From Cellulomonas wangsupingiae (GTDB taxonomy: Bacteria > Actinomycetota > Actinomycetes > Actinomycetales > Cellulomonadaceae): a stretch of DNA of 64,000 nucleotides. Made by a program: the position numbers and the translations under genes. How positions within the stretch are numbered: the stretch's first letter is position 1; every line of letters starts with the position of its first letter. The stretch spans positions 3,100,001 through 3,164,000 of the forward strand of contig NZ_CP101989.1 in NCBI RefSeq assembly GCF_024508275.1. The letters run 5' to 3'. Under the pieces are notes generated by a model. It saw only the letters and a program-made list of their open reading frames with translations. It ran no database searches and was not told the DNA's origin. This document shows, piece by piece, positions 33,650-42,719 of the stretch.

Positions 33650-34216
33650 ATGTCGATCGTCGTGGACCCCGTCGCCACCGCCGGCCGGCACGCCGCCCCG
33701 GCCGACCCCCGCACCGCTCCCGACCCGCGCACGGACACCGACACGCCCGCGGACGCGCGCTGGCTGCGTCGTGCCGTGGACCTGGCGACCGCCAACGTCG
33801 CCGACGGCGGCGGCCCCTTCGGTGCGGTCGTCGTGGCGGAGGGCGTCGAGGTCGCCGTGGGGCAGAACCGCGTGACGCGGGACCTCGACCCCACGGCGCA
33901 CGCCGAGGTGCAGGCGATCCGTGCCGCGTGCCGCGCGGCGGGCACCTTCGCGCTGGACGGGATGACGCTGTACACGTCGTGCGAGCCGTGCCCGATGTGC
34001 CTCGCGGCCTGCCTGTGGTCGCGCGTGGACCGCGTCGTGTTCAGCGCCGACCGGCACGACGCGGGCCGCGGGGGCTTCGACGACTCGGTCTTCTACGAGC
34101 TCCTGGCGCGCGACCGCGTCACGTGGGACCGCACGCGCGTGACCGCGCTGCGGCTGCCGGAGTCCACGCACCCCTTCGACGCCTGGCTGACGCACACCGC
34201 GCGCACCGCGTACTGA
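33650..34216 (+). CDS. guaD: Nucleoside/guanine deaminase (CDA family)
   Basis: A 188-residue zinc deaminase of the cytidine/deoxycytidylate family, most like GuaD, which converts guanine to xanthine. Zinc ligands and proton shuttle are in TAHAEVQAI (His-Ala-Glu) and SCEPCPMCLAAC. A 40-residue Pro/Asp-rich N-terminal extension precedes the domain. ATG 33650 follows GAGAGG, the same ribosome site form as uraD. Substrate is inferred from the purine context; the related guanine deaminase of Bacillus is the same fold. Confidence 0.88.
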   Translation: MSIVVDPVATAGRHAAPADPRTAPDPRTDTDTPADARWLRRAVDLATANVADGGGPFGAVVVAEGVEVAVGQNRVTRDLDPTAHAEVQAIRAACRAAGTFALDGMTLYTSCEPCPMCLAACLWSRVDRVVFSADRHDAGRGGFDDSVFYELLARDRVTWDRTRVTALRLPESTHPFDAWLTHTARTAY

Positions 34217-34330
34217 CCCGCCACCCGTTCGGCCTCCTGGACAGCTGACCGAGACCGAACCGTGACCCCGGGGACGGCGCGTTTACACCCGGGACACAGA
34301 CCGCGACACGGCCCGACACGCCCCGTCCGT

Positions 34331-34357
34331 AGCGTCACCGCGCGCAACACCTGTTTC
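34331..34357 (+). promoter_or_regulatory. Promoter of the ABC importer with an operator-like dyad
   Basis: TAGCGT (34331-34336) is a -10 identical to that of pucG. GCAACACCTGTTTC (34344-34357) matches the GAAAY-N4-GTTTC dyad with one mismatch and would overlap the transcription start. It lies about 47 bp upstream of the lipoprotein start. Confidence 0.4.
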
Positions 34358-34403
34358 ACGCACCGCGCGACCCGCTCGCGCCCGTCCCCCAGATGGAGTG
34401 CCG

Positions 34404-35483
34404 ATGACCCTCCCCCAGCACCCCCGCCGCACCCGCGGCACCCGCCTCGCCGGGCTGACCGCCGCGGGCGCCGCCCTCGCGCTCGTCCTGGGCGCCTGCT
34501 CCTCGGGAGCCGACGCCGAGGGCGGCGGGGACGAGGACGGCGCCGCTGACCTCGGCGACATCACGGTCCAGCTCTCCTGGATCAAGAACGCCGAGTTCGC
34601 GGGCGAGTTCTTCGCGGACAGCAAGGGGTACTTCGCCGACGCCGGCTTCTCGTCGGTGACGCTCAACGCGGGTCCGGGCGCCACGGAGTCGATCGTCCTG
34701 TCCGGCGGCGCCGACTTCGGCCTGTCGAACGCGGTGTCGGTGGGCCAGGTCGTCGCGGAGGAGGACGCACCGCTGAAGATCGTCGGGACGACGTTCCAGA
34801 AGAACCCGTTCACGATCCTGTCCCTGAAGGACGGCGGCGACATCGCGACGCCGGAGGACCTCAAGGGCAAGCGGATCGGCGTGCAGGCCGGCCCCAACGA
34901 GGCGCTGTTCGACGCGCTGCTCGCGATCAACGAGATCGACCCGGCCGAGGTCACGAAGGTCCCGGTCGAGTACGACCCGTCCCCCCTGGTCAACGGCGAG
35001 GTCGACGGCTTCCTCGCCTACGTGACCAACGAGTCGATCACGGTCGAGTCCGAGGGCAACCCGGTCACCAACCTGCTCTTCGCGGACAACGGCCTGCCGT
35101 TCGTGGCGGAGTCCGTGGTCACGACCGACGAGATGATCGCGAACGAGCCGGAGAAGGTGAAGGCCTTCCTGGAGGCGGAGATCCGCGGGTGGAAGGACGC
35201 CGTCGCGGACCCGGAGGAGGGCGCGCGCCTGGCCGTCGAGGAGTACGGCAAGGACCTCGAGCTCGACCTCACCAAGGAGATCGCGCAGGCCACGATCCAG
35301 GCCGAGACGCTCATCGTCACCGACGAGACGAAGAAGAACGGCCTGTTCACCATCTCGGACGCGCTGATCGAGCAGAACCTGAAGACGCTCGCCGCGGCCG
35401 GCATCGAGCTGGAGGCCGAGGACCTGTTCGACCTGTCCCTGCTCACCGAGCTGCTCGAGGAGCAGCCCGAGCTGGCGAAGTGA
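34404..35483 (+). CDS. ABC transporter substrate-binding lipoprotein (NMT1/SsuA-like)
   Basis: A 359-residue exported lipoprotein: basic N-terminus, hydrophobic helix and lipobox LVLGACSSG, then an acidic Gly/Asp linker and an NMT1/THI5-like domain ([33 protein letters not shown]). Binds a small N-containing solute in this family (nitrate, sulfonates, pyrimidine precursors). ATG 34404 has GGAG six bases before it. Its place in the purine cluster and its operator-like dyad suggest a purine or ureide, but the ligand cannot be read from sequence. Confidence 0.88.
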   Translation: MTLPQHPRRTRGTRLAGLTAAGAALALVLGACSSGADAEGGGDEDGAADLGDITVQLSWIKNAEFAGEFFADSKGYFADAGFSSVTLNAGPGATESIVLSGGADFGLSNAVSVGQVVAEEDAPLKIVGTTFQKNPFTILSLKDGGDIATPEDLKGKRIGVQAGPNEALFDALLAINEIDPAEVTKVPVEYDPSPLVNGEVDGFLAYVTNESITVESEGNPVTNLLFADNGLPFVAESVVTTDEMIANEPEKVKAFLEAEIRGWKDAVADPEEGARLAVEEYGKDLELDLTKEIAQATIQAETLIVTDETKKNGLFTISDALIEQNLKTLAAAGIELEAEDLFDLSLLTELLEEQPELAK

Positions 35484-35493
35484 GGCCGCGTCC

Positions 35494-36345
35494 GTGACCC
35501 ACGTGAAGCACGACGCCGGTGCCCGGCGAGCCCCCGCGGGCTCGCTGGGCACCGGCGTGCGCCTCGACCGCCTCGGCAAGACCTTCACGACGGGCCGTCG
35601 CCACGTCACCGCGCTGCAGGACACCACGCTCTTCACCGACAAGGGCAGCTTCCTGTCGCTGCTCGGACCGTCGGGCTGCGGCAAGTCGACGATCCTGCGC
35701 ATCCTGGCCGGGCTCGAGGAGCCCACGACGGGGTCGGCGCTCGTCGAGGGCCGCACCCCCGTCGAGCTGCGGGCCGAGCACGCGCTCGGCATCGCGTTCC
35801 AGGACTCCGCGCTGCTGCCGTGGCGCAGCGTCGTGGCCAACATCCGGCTGCCGTTCGAGGTGGCCGGCACCCCCGTCGACGACGCGCTCGTGGCGGACCT
35901 CGTGCGGCTGGTGGGGCTCGAGGGCTTCGAGAAGGCCAAGCCCGCGCAGCTGTCGGGCGGCATGCGCCAGCGCGTGTCGATCGCGCGGGCCCTCGTCGTG
36001 CAGCCGTCGGTGCTGCTGCTCGACGAGCCGTTCGGCGCGCTCGACGACATGACGCGCCAGCGCCTCAACCTCGAGCTGCTGCGCATCTGGACCGAGAAGC
36101 CCGCGACGACGCTCATGGTGACCCACGGGATCTCCGAGGCGATCTTCCTGTCCGACCAGGTGGCCGTCATGAGCCCTCGGCCCGGACGCGTCAAGGAGGT
36201 CGTCCAGGTGGACCTGCCGCGCCCGCGGACCCCGGAGATGATGCGCACGCCGGAGTTCCACGCGCTGCACGACCACGCCTCCGAGCTGTTGTTCGGCGGC
36301 ACGGCGGCGGGCGTGGACGACGAGCCGGCGGGACCGGGCGCATGA
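35494..36345 (+). CDS. ABC transporter ATP-binding protein
   Basis: A 283-residue ATPase of the nitrate/sulfonate/taurine group. Walker A is [11 protein letters not shown], the signature is [16 protein letters not shown], and Walker B is [14 protein letters not shown] 27-residue N-terminal extension precedes the domain. GTG 35494 lies 10 bp after the lipoprotein gene with GAGG upstream. It overlaps the first permease by ATGA. Confidence 0.93.
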   Translation: MTHVKHDAGARRAPAGSLGTGVRLDRLGKTFTTGRRHVTALQDTTLFTDKGSFLSLLGPSGCGKSTILRILAGLEEPTTGSALVEGRTPVELRAEHALGIAFQDSALLPWRSVVANIRLPFEVAGTPVDDALVADLVRLVGLEGFEKAKPAQLSGGMRQRVSIARALVVQPSVLLLDEPFGALDDMTRQRLNLELLRIWTEKPATTLMVTHGISEAIFLSDQVAVMSPRPGRVKEVVQVDLPRPRTPEMMRTPEFHALHDHASELLFGGTAAGVDDEPAGPGA

Positions 36346-37202
36346 GCCTCGCGACGGACCTCGCACCGGCCCCGGCCCCGGCCTCTGCGCCGCGCGCCGT
36401 CGGCCGGCTCGCCCGCCGCTGGGCACCCGGGGCGCTCGGCGTCGTCGGCATCGTCGCCGTGTGGTGGCTCGCGGCCGCCACCGTGCTCGCCGGCACGACC
36501 ACGCCCACGCCCCTGGGCGTCGCCCAGGGGTTCGCCCGCGACGGCATCGGCTTCTACGTCACGCACCTGTCGGTCACGCTCGAGGAGGCCGTGCGCGGCT
36601 TCCTCGTCGGCAACGGCCTGGCGCTCGCGCTGGCGTCGCTCGTGCTGCTCGTGCCCGCGCTCGAGCGCCTGATCATGCAGGTCGCCGTCATCAGCTACTG
36701 CCTGCCGCTGGTCGCCATCACCCCGATCCTCTACATCGTCATCGGCCCGCCGCCCGCGGGCGAGCCGTCCGGCACGGCCGTCGTCCTCGCGGGGCTGTCG
36801 GTGTTCTTCACCACCGTGGTCGGGGCGGTCCTCGGGTTCCGCTCGGCCGACCCCGCGAGCCTGGACGTCGTCAGCGTGTTCGGTGGCGGGCGCTGGCAGC
36901 AGCTGGTCCGCGTGCGTCTGGTCGCCGCGCTCCCGGGGATCATCGGCGCCCTGCAGGTCGCCGCCCCCGCGGCGCTGCTCGGCGCGATCCTCGGCGAGTA
37001 CATCGGCGGCGTCGACCGCGGCGTCGGCCCGGCGCTGGTCAACGCGGGTCAGTCGATGAACGCGGAGCGCGCGTGGGGCATCGCGCTCGTCTGCGGCCTG
37101 GTCGCCGGCGCCGGGTACGGGCTGTTCGCGCTGCTCGCGCGGGTCGCCACCCCCTGGTCGTCCGGCGGTGCCCGCACCGGCCAGGACGGGGGTGCGTCGT
37201 GA
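36342..37202 (+). CDS. ABC transporter permease (first)
   Basis: A 286-residue inner-membrane permease, about six helices, BPD_transp_1 type. The coupling-helix EAA-like region is [20 protein letters not shown] followed by [20 protein letters not shown]. The N-terminus is Ala/Pro rich. Overlaps both neighbours by 4 bp. Two different permeases in one operon imply a heterodimeric channel. Confidence 0.9.
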   Translation: MSLATDLAPAPAPASAPRAVGRLARRWAPGALGVVGIVAVWWLAAATVLAGTTTPTPLGVAQGFARDGIGFYVTHLSVTLEEAVRGFLVGNGLALALASLVLLVPALERLIMQVAVISYCLPLVAITPILYIVIGPPPAGEPSGTAVVLAGLSVFFTTVVGAVLGFRSADPASLDVVSVFGGGRWQQLVRVRLVAALPGIIGALQVAAPAALLGAILGEYIGGVDRGVGPALVNAGQSMNAERAWGIALVCGLVAGAGYGLFALLARVATPWSSGGARTGQDGGAS

Positions 37203-38059
37203 GCACCGCCCTCGCCGTCGACAGCCCCGGACGCGCCCCCGACGGCGCCCCGCGCGGGCGCACCCACCTCGCGTGGCGGCGCGTCGGGCGCGTGCTGCTC
37301 GACGCGCTCGTCACGACCGTCGTCGTCCTGGTCACCTGGACGACCCTGCTCGCCGTGCTCGACGTCTCCCCGTACGTCGGCAAGGGCCCCGGCGAGGTCT
37401 GGGAGTACCTCGTCACCGACGCCGACGCCGGCGAGCACCGCACCGAGGTGCTCGCGCTGCTGGGTCAGACCCTCACCGACGCGTCGATCGGGTTCGTCAC
37501 CGGCATGCTCGCCGCCCTCGTGCTGGCCGCGGCGATCGTGCTGTCCCGCAGCGCCGAGGGCGCGATCATGCCCGTCGCGATGCTGTTCCGGTCGGTGCCG
37601 CTGATCGCGCTGGCGCCGGTCATCGTCCTGCTCGTCGGCCGGGGCGTCGCGTCGGTCGCGGTGATGAGCGGCATCGTCGTGCTGTTCCCCGCGCTGGTGA
37701 CGATCGTGCTGGGCCTCCGCTCGGCGTCGCCCCAGATGCGCGACGTCGTCACCGTGCTCGGTGGCGGCCCCCGGACCGTGCTGCGCCTGGTCCAGCTCCC
37801 CGCGGCGCTGCCCGCGGTGTTCGCGGCCGTGCGCATCTCCGTGCCCGGCGCGATGACCGGTGCGCTCATCGCCGAGTGGCTCGCCACCGGCGGTGGCATC
37901 GGGTACGGCGTCGTCTCCGCCGTGGGCCGCGCGCAGAACACCAAGGTGTGGGCGCTCGTCGTGGTCGTCACGCTGGCCTCCCTCGTGCTCTACACGATCG
38001 CCCAGCTCCTCGAGCAGTGGGTGCTGGCACGGTTCGGCCCGGCGGCGGGGCGTGCCTGA
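37199..38059 (+). CDS. ABC transporter permease (second)
   Basis: A 286-residue permease of the same family. The coupling region reads VVTVLGGGPRTVLRLVQLPA then ALPAVFAAVRISVPGAMTGA and IAEWLATGGGIGYGVVSA. GTG 37199 overlaps the first permease. Its end overlaps the next gene by 8 bp. Confidence 0.9.
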   Translation: MSTALAVDSPGRAPDGAPRGRTHLAWRRVGRVLLDALVTTVVVLVTWTTLLAVLDVSPYVGKGPGEVWEYLVTDADAGEHRTEVLALLGQTLTDASIGFVTGMLAALVLAAAIVLSRSAEGAIMPVAMLFRSVPLIALAPVIVLLVGRGVASVAVMSGIVVLFPALVTIVLGLRSASPQMRDVVTVLGGGPRTVLRLVQLPAALPAVFAAVRISVPGAMTGALIAEWLATGGGIGYGVVSAVGRAQNTKVWALVVVVTLASLVLYTIAQLLEQWVLARFGPAAGRA

Positions 38060-38618
38060 GCACCTGCTCGGGCTCGTCCTGGCCGCCGGCGCGGGCACCC
38101 GCATGGGTCACCCCAAGGCGCTGTGCACGACGCGCGACGGCGTGCCGTGGCTGCACCGCGCGCACGACGCCCTGCTCGGCGGCGGGTGCGCGACCGTGCG
38201 CGTGGTCCTCGGGGCGGCGGCGGACGAGGCACTCCCCCTCGTGCCTCCCGCCGCGCAGGTCGTCGTGGCCACGGACTGGCGGCGCGGCATGGGAGCGTCC
38301 CTGGCCGCAGGGCTGGCCGGCCTGACGCCCGCGTCCCCCACGGTCGCGGTCGTCGTGACGCTCGTCGACCTCCCCGAGCTCGACGCGCGCGCGGTGCGCC
38401 GGGTCACCGCGGGGCCCGTCGCACCGGGTGACCTGCGGCGCGCGACGTTCGGCCTCGGCCCCGGCCACCCCGTCCTCATCGGCCGCGACCACTGGGCGCC
38501 GCTGCGCCGCCTGCTGCACGGGGACACGGGCGCCCGCGACTACCTCCGGGCGCACCCCCCGGCCGAGATCGACTGCGCCGACCTGCCGGGCGGCCACGAC
38601 CACGACTCCCCGGGCTGA
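38052..38618 (+). CDS. mocA: MobA/MocA-like molybdopterin nucleotidyltransferase
   Basis: A 188-residue NTP transferase. It begins LLGLVLAAGAGTRMGHPKAL, the GTP/CTP-binding motif, and has LVDLPELDARAVRR and the C-terminal GHPVLIGRDHW. MocA adds CMP to the molybdenum cofactor of xanthine dehydrogenase-family enzymes, which fits the neighbouring xdh genes. GTG 38052 overlaps the permease stop. A MobA (GTP) role cannot be excluded from sequence. Confidence 0.85.
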   Translation: MPEHLLGLVLAAGAGTRMGHPKALCTTRDGVPWLHRAHDALLGGGCATVRVVLGAAADEALPLVPPAAQVVVATDWRRGMGASLAAGLAGLTPASPTVAVVVTLVDLPELDARAVRRVTAGPVAPGDLRRATFGLGPGHPVLIGRDHWAPLRRLLHGDTGARDYLRAHPPAEIDCADLPGGHDHDSPG

Positions 38619-38698
38619 CGAGGGACCGCGCGCGGTGTCGGACCGCACCGCTACGCTCGCGCAGGTCAGCGTCCTCGCCTCCCGGAGCCGCGCAGCCC

Positions 38699-39526
38699 AT
38701 GGCCGACCAGCAGCCCGCCGCACCGTCACTCGCCGCGCACGCGCGCGGCCGGCGTGCGGCCGCGTTCTTCGACCTCGACAAGACGATCATCGCGACGTCC
38801 TCGGCCACGGCCTTCTCCCGCAGCTTCCTGGCCGAGGGCCTGCTGACCCGCCGCTCGGTGGTCGCGACCGCCTACGCCCAGCTGGCGTACCTCCTGGGCG
38901 GCGCCGACGAGGTCGCGACCGAGCGGCTGCGCGCGCAGCTGTCCCGCACGGTCGTCGGCTGGGACGTCGAGACCGTGTCGGGCGTGGTCCGCGCGACCCT
39001 GCACAAGTCCATCGACCCGATGGTCTACGCCGAGGCGGTCGAGCTGATCGCCGCCCACCGGGCAGCCGGGCGGGACGTGGTCGTGGTGTCCGCGTCCGGG
39101 GCGGAGGTCGTCGAGCCCATCGCCGAGATGCTCGGCGCCGACGGGGTCATCGCCACGCGGATGGCCGTGGCCGACGGCCGGTACACCGGAGCCATCGACT
39201 TCTACGCCTACGGCGAGAACAAGGCCGTCGCGATCCGCGAGCTCGCCGCGCGCCAGGGGTACGACCTGGACGAGAGCTTCGCGTACTCGGACTCCGTGAC
39301 CGACGCCCCCATGCTCTCCGCGGTCGGGCGCGCGCACGTCGTCAACCCGGACCGTGCGCTGCGCCGTCTGGCCGACGAGCGCGGCTGGGAGGTCCTGGCG
39401 TTCCGCCGACCGGTCCCGCTGCGTCGGCTCCACACGCAGGTGCGGGTGACGACGGGCGCCGTCGTCGCGGTGCTCGCCCTCACGGGCGCGGCCCTGTGGT
39501 GGTGGCGCCGCCGCCGTCCCGCCTGA
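38699..39526 (+). CDS. HAD-IB family hydrolase with C-terminal membrane helix
   Basis: A 275-residue HAD subfamily IB phosphatase related to SerB-like proteins. Motif I is FFDLDKTIIA, motif II is VVSASG, motif III uses GENKAVAIREL and motif IV is YSDSVTDAPMLSAVG. The C-terminus is a single hydrophobic helix followed by Arg residues (VVAVLALTGAALWWW), a membrane anchor. A TACGCT -10-like element is at 38652-38657. Substrate unknown; in other actinobacteria such genes sit near the pilus ssd gene. Confidence 0.85.
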   Translation: MADQQPAAPSLAAHARGRRAAAFFDLDKTIIATSSATAFSRSFLAEGLLTRRSVVATAYAQLAYLLGGADEVATERLRAQLSRTVVGWDVETVSGVVRATLHKSIDPMVYAEAVELIAAHRAAGRDVVVVSASGAEVVEPIAEMLGADGVIATRMAVADGRYTGAIDFYAYGENKAVAIRELAARQGYDLDESFAYSDSVTDAPMLSAVGRAHVVNPDRALRRLADERGWEVLAFRRPVPLRRLHTQVRVTTGAVVAVLALTGAALWWWRRRRPA

Positions 39527-39794
39527 CGACCCCCGGTTCTCACCATGCGACCGTGCCGGCCACGTCCCCTGCGCCGATGCGTTCTCGCTTTGCGCAGCCG
39601 GCCGACGCGGGTGTAGGACATTGCCACGCCGAACGACCGCGAGAGCACCCACGCGCAGGATCACCCCCCTAGTGGCGGGTCGACCGGGCTGGTCCCGGAG
39701 CGACCATGGAGATGCACGCCTGATCACTCTCGCGGTCGTCGGTACGCGCGACGGCGTCCGCAAGGGCGCCGTCGCTCGCGTTCGGGGGCGGGAC

Positions 39795-40652
39795 TCAGCC
39801 CGCGCCCTCCGCGCGCCGGCCCGCCAGCACCTCGTCGGCGACGGCCCGTGCCCGGGCCGCCCCGCGCACGACGGCGTCCGCGTAGCCGACGACCCAGCCC
39901 GCCACCGCGTCGGCCTCCCCGGTGGCGTACCGCGCCGCGGCGGCCTGGTACGCCTGCGGCGTCTCCTGCCACACAGGCTCCGGCAGCACCGTGCCCGTCG
40001 GGTCCAGGCCCGTGCGCGCGGCCAGCAGACGGGCCGTCGCGCGCGCGGCCACGCCGTTGGCAGCGGCGAACGGCCGCGCGGTCAGCAGCTCCGCGTGCAC
40101 GACGGCGACGGTGACGAGCGCCGGCGCCCTCGTGCCGGCGGCGTCCCGCAGGACACCGGCCACACGTCCGGCGGCCACGTCCGGCGCGGGCGCCGGCCCG
40201 AGGCCCCGCAGGTCACCCGGGGCACCGGTCCGCGGGCGGCCGACCTCCGTGTCCGGCAGCAGCCCCGCTGCGGCCGCCGCGTGCACGCGCGCGAGCACCT
40301 GGGGCAGCGGTGTGGTCACGCCCCCGCCCCGGGCGCCGAGGTCCGGCAGCTGCGCCTCGACGACCGCCTGCGCGCGCAGGGCGCCCGCCGCCACCGCGTC
40401 GACACCCCCGCCGGGCGCGCCGCCCCCCGTCGCCCAGGCGCGCAGCACCTCGACGCCCACGGGCGCGCCGTCGAGGGCGGCCGACGCGGCGGCCGCGCGC
40501 AGCCCGGCCTCGGCACGGACCTCGCGCCAGCGGCGCCGGAACGCCTCGTGCCAGCGCAGCTCCTCGCAGGCCCCCCGCGCGGCGTCCACCGCCGCACCGA
40601 CCCCCGGCAGCTCCGCCAGACCCGCGAGGGCGTCCGCCGGTGCCCGGCTCAC
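39795..40652 (-). CDS. Degenerate Fic-like protein
   Basis: A 285-residue Ala-rich helical protein. The stretch RPFAAANGVAAR aligns residue for residue with the Fic motif HPFxxGNGRxxR, but the catalytic His is Arg, the first Gly is Ala and the first Arg is Val, so AMP transferase activity is unlikely. GTG 40652 overlaps the NUDIX gene by 4 bp, so the two are coupled. The 268-bp gap after it (39527-39794) has a CCGGG-N5-CCCGG hairpin at 39684-39698 and no gene. Confidence 0.7.
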   Translation of the reverse strand: MSRAPADALAGLAELPGVGAAVDAARGACEELRWHEAFRRRWREVRAEAGLRAAAASAALDGAPVGVEVLRAWATGGGAPGGGVDAVAAGALRAQAVVEAQLPDLGARGGGVTTPLPQVLARVHAAAAAGLLPDTEVGRPRTGAPGDLRGLGPAPAPDVAAGRVAGVLRDAAGTRAPALVTVAVVHAELLTARPFAAANGVAARATARLLAARTGLDPTGTVLPEPVWQETPQAYQAAAARYATGEADAVAGWVVGYADAVVRGAARARAVADEVLAGRRAEGAG

Positions 40653-41128
40653 GCGACGAACTCGGCCTCACCGCGCGCCGGCAGCGCCGCCTGCAGACGC
40701 GACGTCATCGACGGCGACATCGCGGGCAGGTCGTCCAGGTCCCACCACCGCGCGTCGGTGTTCTCGCCGTCCGCGGGGAACGGGTCCCCCGACACCCACC
40801 GGCACCGGAAGGTCAGGTCGAGGTACTGCGACCGGTCGCCGTTGTCGTAGACGACGGGGCCGATGACGCTGACCTGCGCGAGCCGCTCCGCGACGGCGAC
40901 GACGTCGGCCTCCTCGCGCACCTCCCGCACCGCGGCGACCGCCGGGTCCTCCCCGGGGTCGACGATCCCCGTGACCGGGGTCCACTCCCCCGTGTCGGCC
41001 CGGCGCACCAGCAGCACGCGCGGACGCGGGCCGTCGTCGCGCAGGACGACCGCGGTGGCCCCGGGCAGCCAGAGCATGTCGTGCCCGACGCGTTCACGCA
41101 GGGCCAGGACGAAAGGGGGGATCGACAC
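40649..41128 (-). CDS. NUDIX hydrolase
   Basis: A 159-residue NUDIX protein. The box is GIVDPGEDPAVAAVREVREE, with the final Gly of the consensus replaced by Asp (EEADV). It has DRSQYLDLTFRCRW after the box, like ADP-ribose or dNTP hydrolases. The ATG at 41128 starts the conserved N-terminal region. It is cotranscribed with the Fic-like gene. Substrate unknown. Confidence 0.87.
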   Translation of the reverse strand: MSIPPFVLALRERVGHDMLWLPGATAVVLRDDGPRPRVLLVRRADTGEWTPVTGIVDPGEDPAVAAVREVREEADVVAVAERLAQVSVIGPVVYDNGDRSQYLDLTFRCRWVSGDPFPADGENTDARWWDLDDLPAMSPSMTSRLQAALPARGEAEFVA

Positions 41129-41179
41129 CCGCAGATGCTACGCGCGCCGGAAGGCGGACAACCAGGCCCAACCTCCACA

Positions 41180-42640
41180 ATGACCCCCATGGTCTCTGCG
41201 CCGTCCGTCTCGTCGTCCATCACCGCCCGGCTGGAGGTGCGAGCGCGGCCGACCGCCGTCTCGGACCTCACGACCGCCATCGAGCGCGCGGGCGGCATCG
41301 TCACCGCGCTCGACGTCACGGCCTCGTTCCACGAGACGATGACCGTCGACGTCACGTGCGCCACGCGCGACACCGATCACGCGGCCGACGTCGTGCGCGC
41401 GCTCGAGGGCCTCGAGGGCGTGGTGGTCCAGCGCGTCTCCGACCGCACGTTCCTCATGCACCTGGGCGGCAAGCTCTCGATCGAGTCGAAGGTGCCGCTG
41501 CGCAACCGCGACGACCTGTCGATGGCCTACACCCCCGGCGTCGCGCGCGTCTGCCAGGCGATCGCCGACCACCCGGAGGACGCGCGACGCCTGACGATCA
41601 AGCGCAACACGATCGCCGTCGTCACGGACGGCACCGCGGTCCTCGGCATGGGCGACATCGGCCCGCTGGCGGCGCTGCCCGTCATGGAGGGCAAGGCCGT
41701 GCTCTTCAAGCGGTTCGCCGACATCGACGCGTTCCCCATCTGCCTGGACACCACCGACGTGGACCTCATCGTCGAGACGGTGGTCGCCATCGCCCCAGCG
41801 TTCGCCGGGATCAACCTGGAGGACATCTCGGCTCCCCGCTGCTTCGAGATCGAGCGCAGGCTCCGCGAGCGGCTCGACATCCCGGTCTTCCACGACGACC
41901 AGCACGGCACCGCGATCGTCGTCGTCGCCGCCCTGCGCAACGCGCTGCAGGTCGTGGGCAAGCACATCGGCGACGTGCGGGTCGTCATGTCCGGCGCCGG
42001 TGCCGCGGGCACCGCCGTGCTCAAGCTGCTGCTGGCGGCGGGGGTGCGTGACGTCGTCGTCGCCGACGTCGAGGGCGTCGTGCACCGCGACCGTCCGGGC
42101 CTGAGCCCGTCCCTGCGCTGGACCGCCGAGGCGACCAACCACCGCGGCGTCACCGGCACGCTGCGCGACGCCGTCGTCGGCGCCGACGTGTTCATCGGCC
42201 TCTCCGCGCCCGACGTCATCACCGGCGACGACGTGGCGCGCATGGCGCCCGACTCCGTCGTGTTCGCGCTGGCCAACCCCCGGCCCGAGGTCGACCCGGA
42301 CGACGCCGCCCAGCACGCGGCGGTCGTCGGCACGGGGCGTTCGGACTTCGCCAACCAGATCAACAACGTCCTGGCGTTCCCGGGGGTCTTCCGCGGGCTG
42401 ATCGACGCGCGCTCACGCACCGTGACGGAGTCGATGCTGCTGGCCGCGGCGCACGCGCTCGCGTCCGTCGTCCACCCGGACGAGCTCAACCCGACGTACA
42501 TCGTGCCCAGCGTCTTCAACGCCGAGGCGACGACGGCCGTGGCTGCGGCGGTGCGTGCCGCGGCCGAGGCCGAGGCCGGTCACGCGACGGCGCACCCGGA
42601 GACCGGCGAGATCGCCGCGCTGCGCCGCCGCACGCCCTGA
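41180..42640 (+). CDS. NAD-type malic enzyme with N-terminal ACT domain
   Basis: A 486-residue malic enzyme that oxidatively decarboxylates malate to pyruvate. An ACT-type regulatory domain occupies residues about 10-85 (LEVRARPTAVSDLTTAIERA). Then come YTPGVARVCQAI, the catalytic Lys in GKAVLFKRFADIDAFPI, the metal site VFHDDQHGTAIVV, and the nucleotide loop MSGAGAAGTAVLKLL. ATG 41180 has no ribosome site and may be leaderless; ATG 41189 is an alternative. It ends at a long palindromic terminator. Confidence 0.93.
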   Translation: MTPMVSAPSVSSSITARLEVRARPTAVSDLTTAIERAGGIVTALDVTASFHETMTVDVTCATRDTDHAADVVRALEGLEGVVVQRVSDRTFLMHLGGKLSIESKVPLRNRDDLSMAYTPGVARVCQAIADHPEDARRLTIKRNTIAVVTDGTAVLGMGDIGPLAALPVMEGKAVLFKRFADIDAFPICLDTTDVDLIVETVVAIAPAFAGINLEDISAPRCFEIERRLRERLDIPVFHDDQHGTAIVVVAALRNALQVVGKHIGDVRVVMSGAGAAGTAVLKLLLAAGVRDVVVADVEGVVHRDRPGLSPSLRWTAEATNHRGVTGTLRDAVVGADVFIGLSAPDVITGDDVARMAPDSVVFALANPRPEVDPDDAAQHAAVVGTGRSDFANQINNVLAFPGVFRGLIDARSRTVTESMLLAAAHALASVVHPDELNPTYIVPSVFNAEATTAVAAAVRAAAEAEAGHATAHPETGEIAALRRRTP

Positions 42641-42675
42641 CGCCCACCGCACGACCGCGCGCTGCGGACACAGCA

Positions 42676-42711
42676 GTGGGCCACGGGTCGGACGTCCGAC
42701 CCGTGGCCCAC
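42676..42711. terminator. 36-bp perfect palindrome between malic enzyme and lplC
   Basis: GTGGGCCACGGGTCGGAC (42676-42693) is followed directly by its exact reverse complement (42694-42711). It lies between the convergent stops at 42640 and 42720 and probably ends transcription from both sides. Confidence 0.75.
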
Positions 42712-42719
42712 GACGGCGA

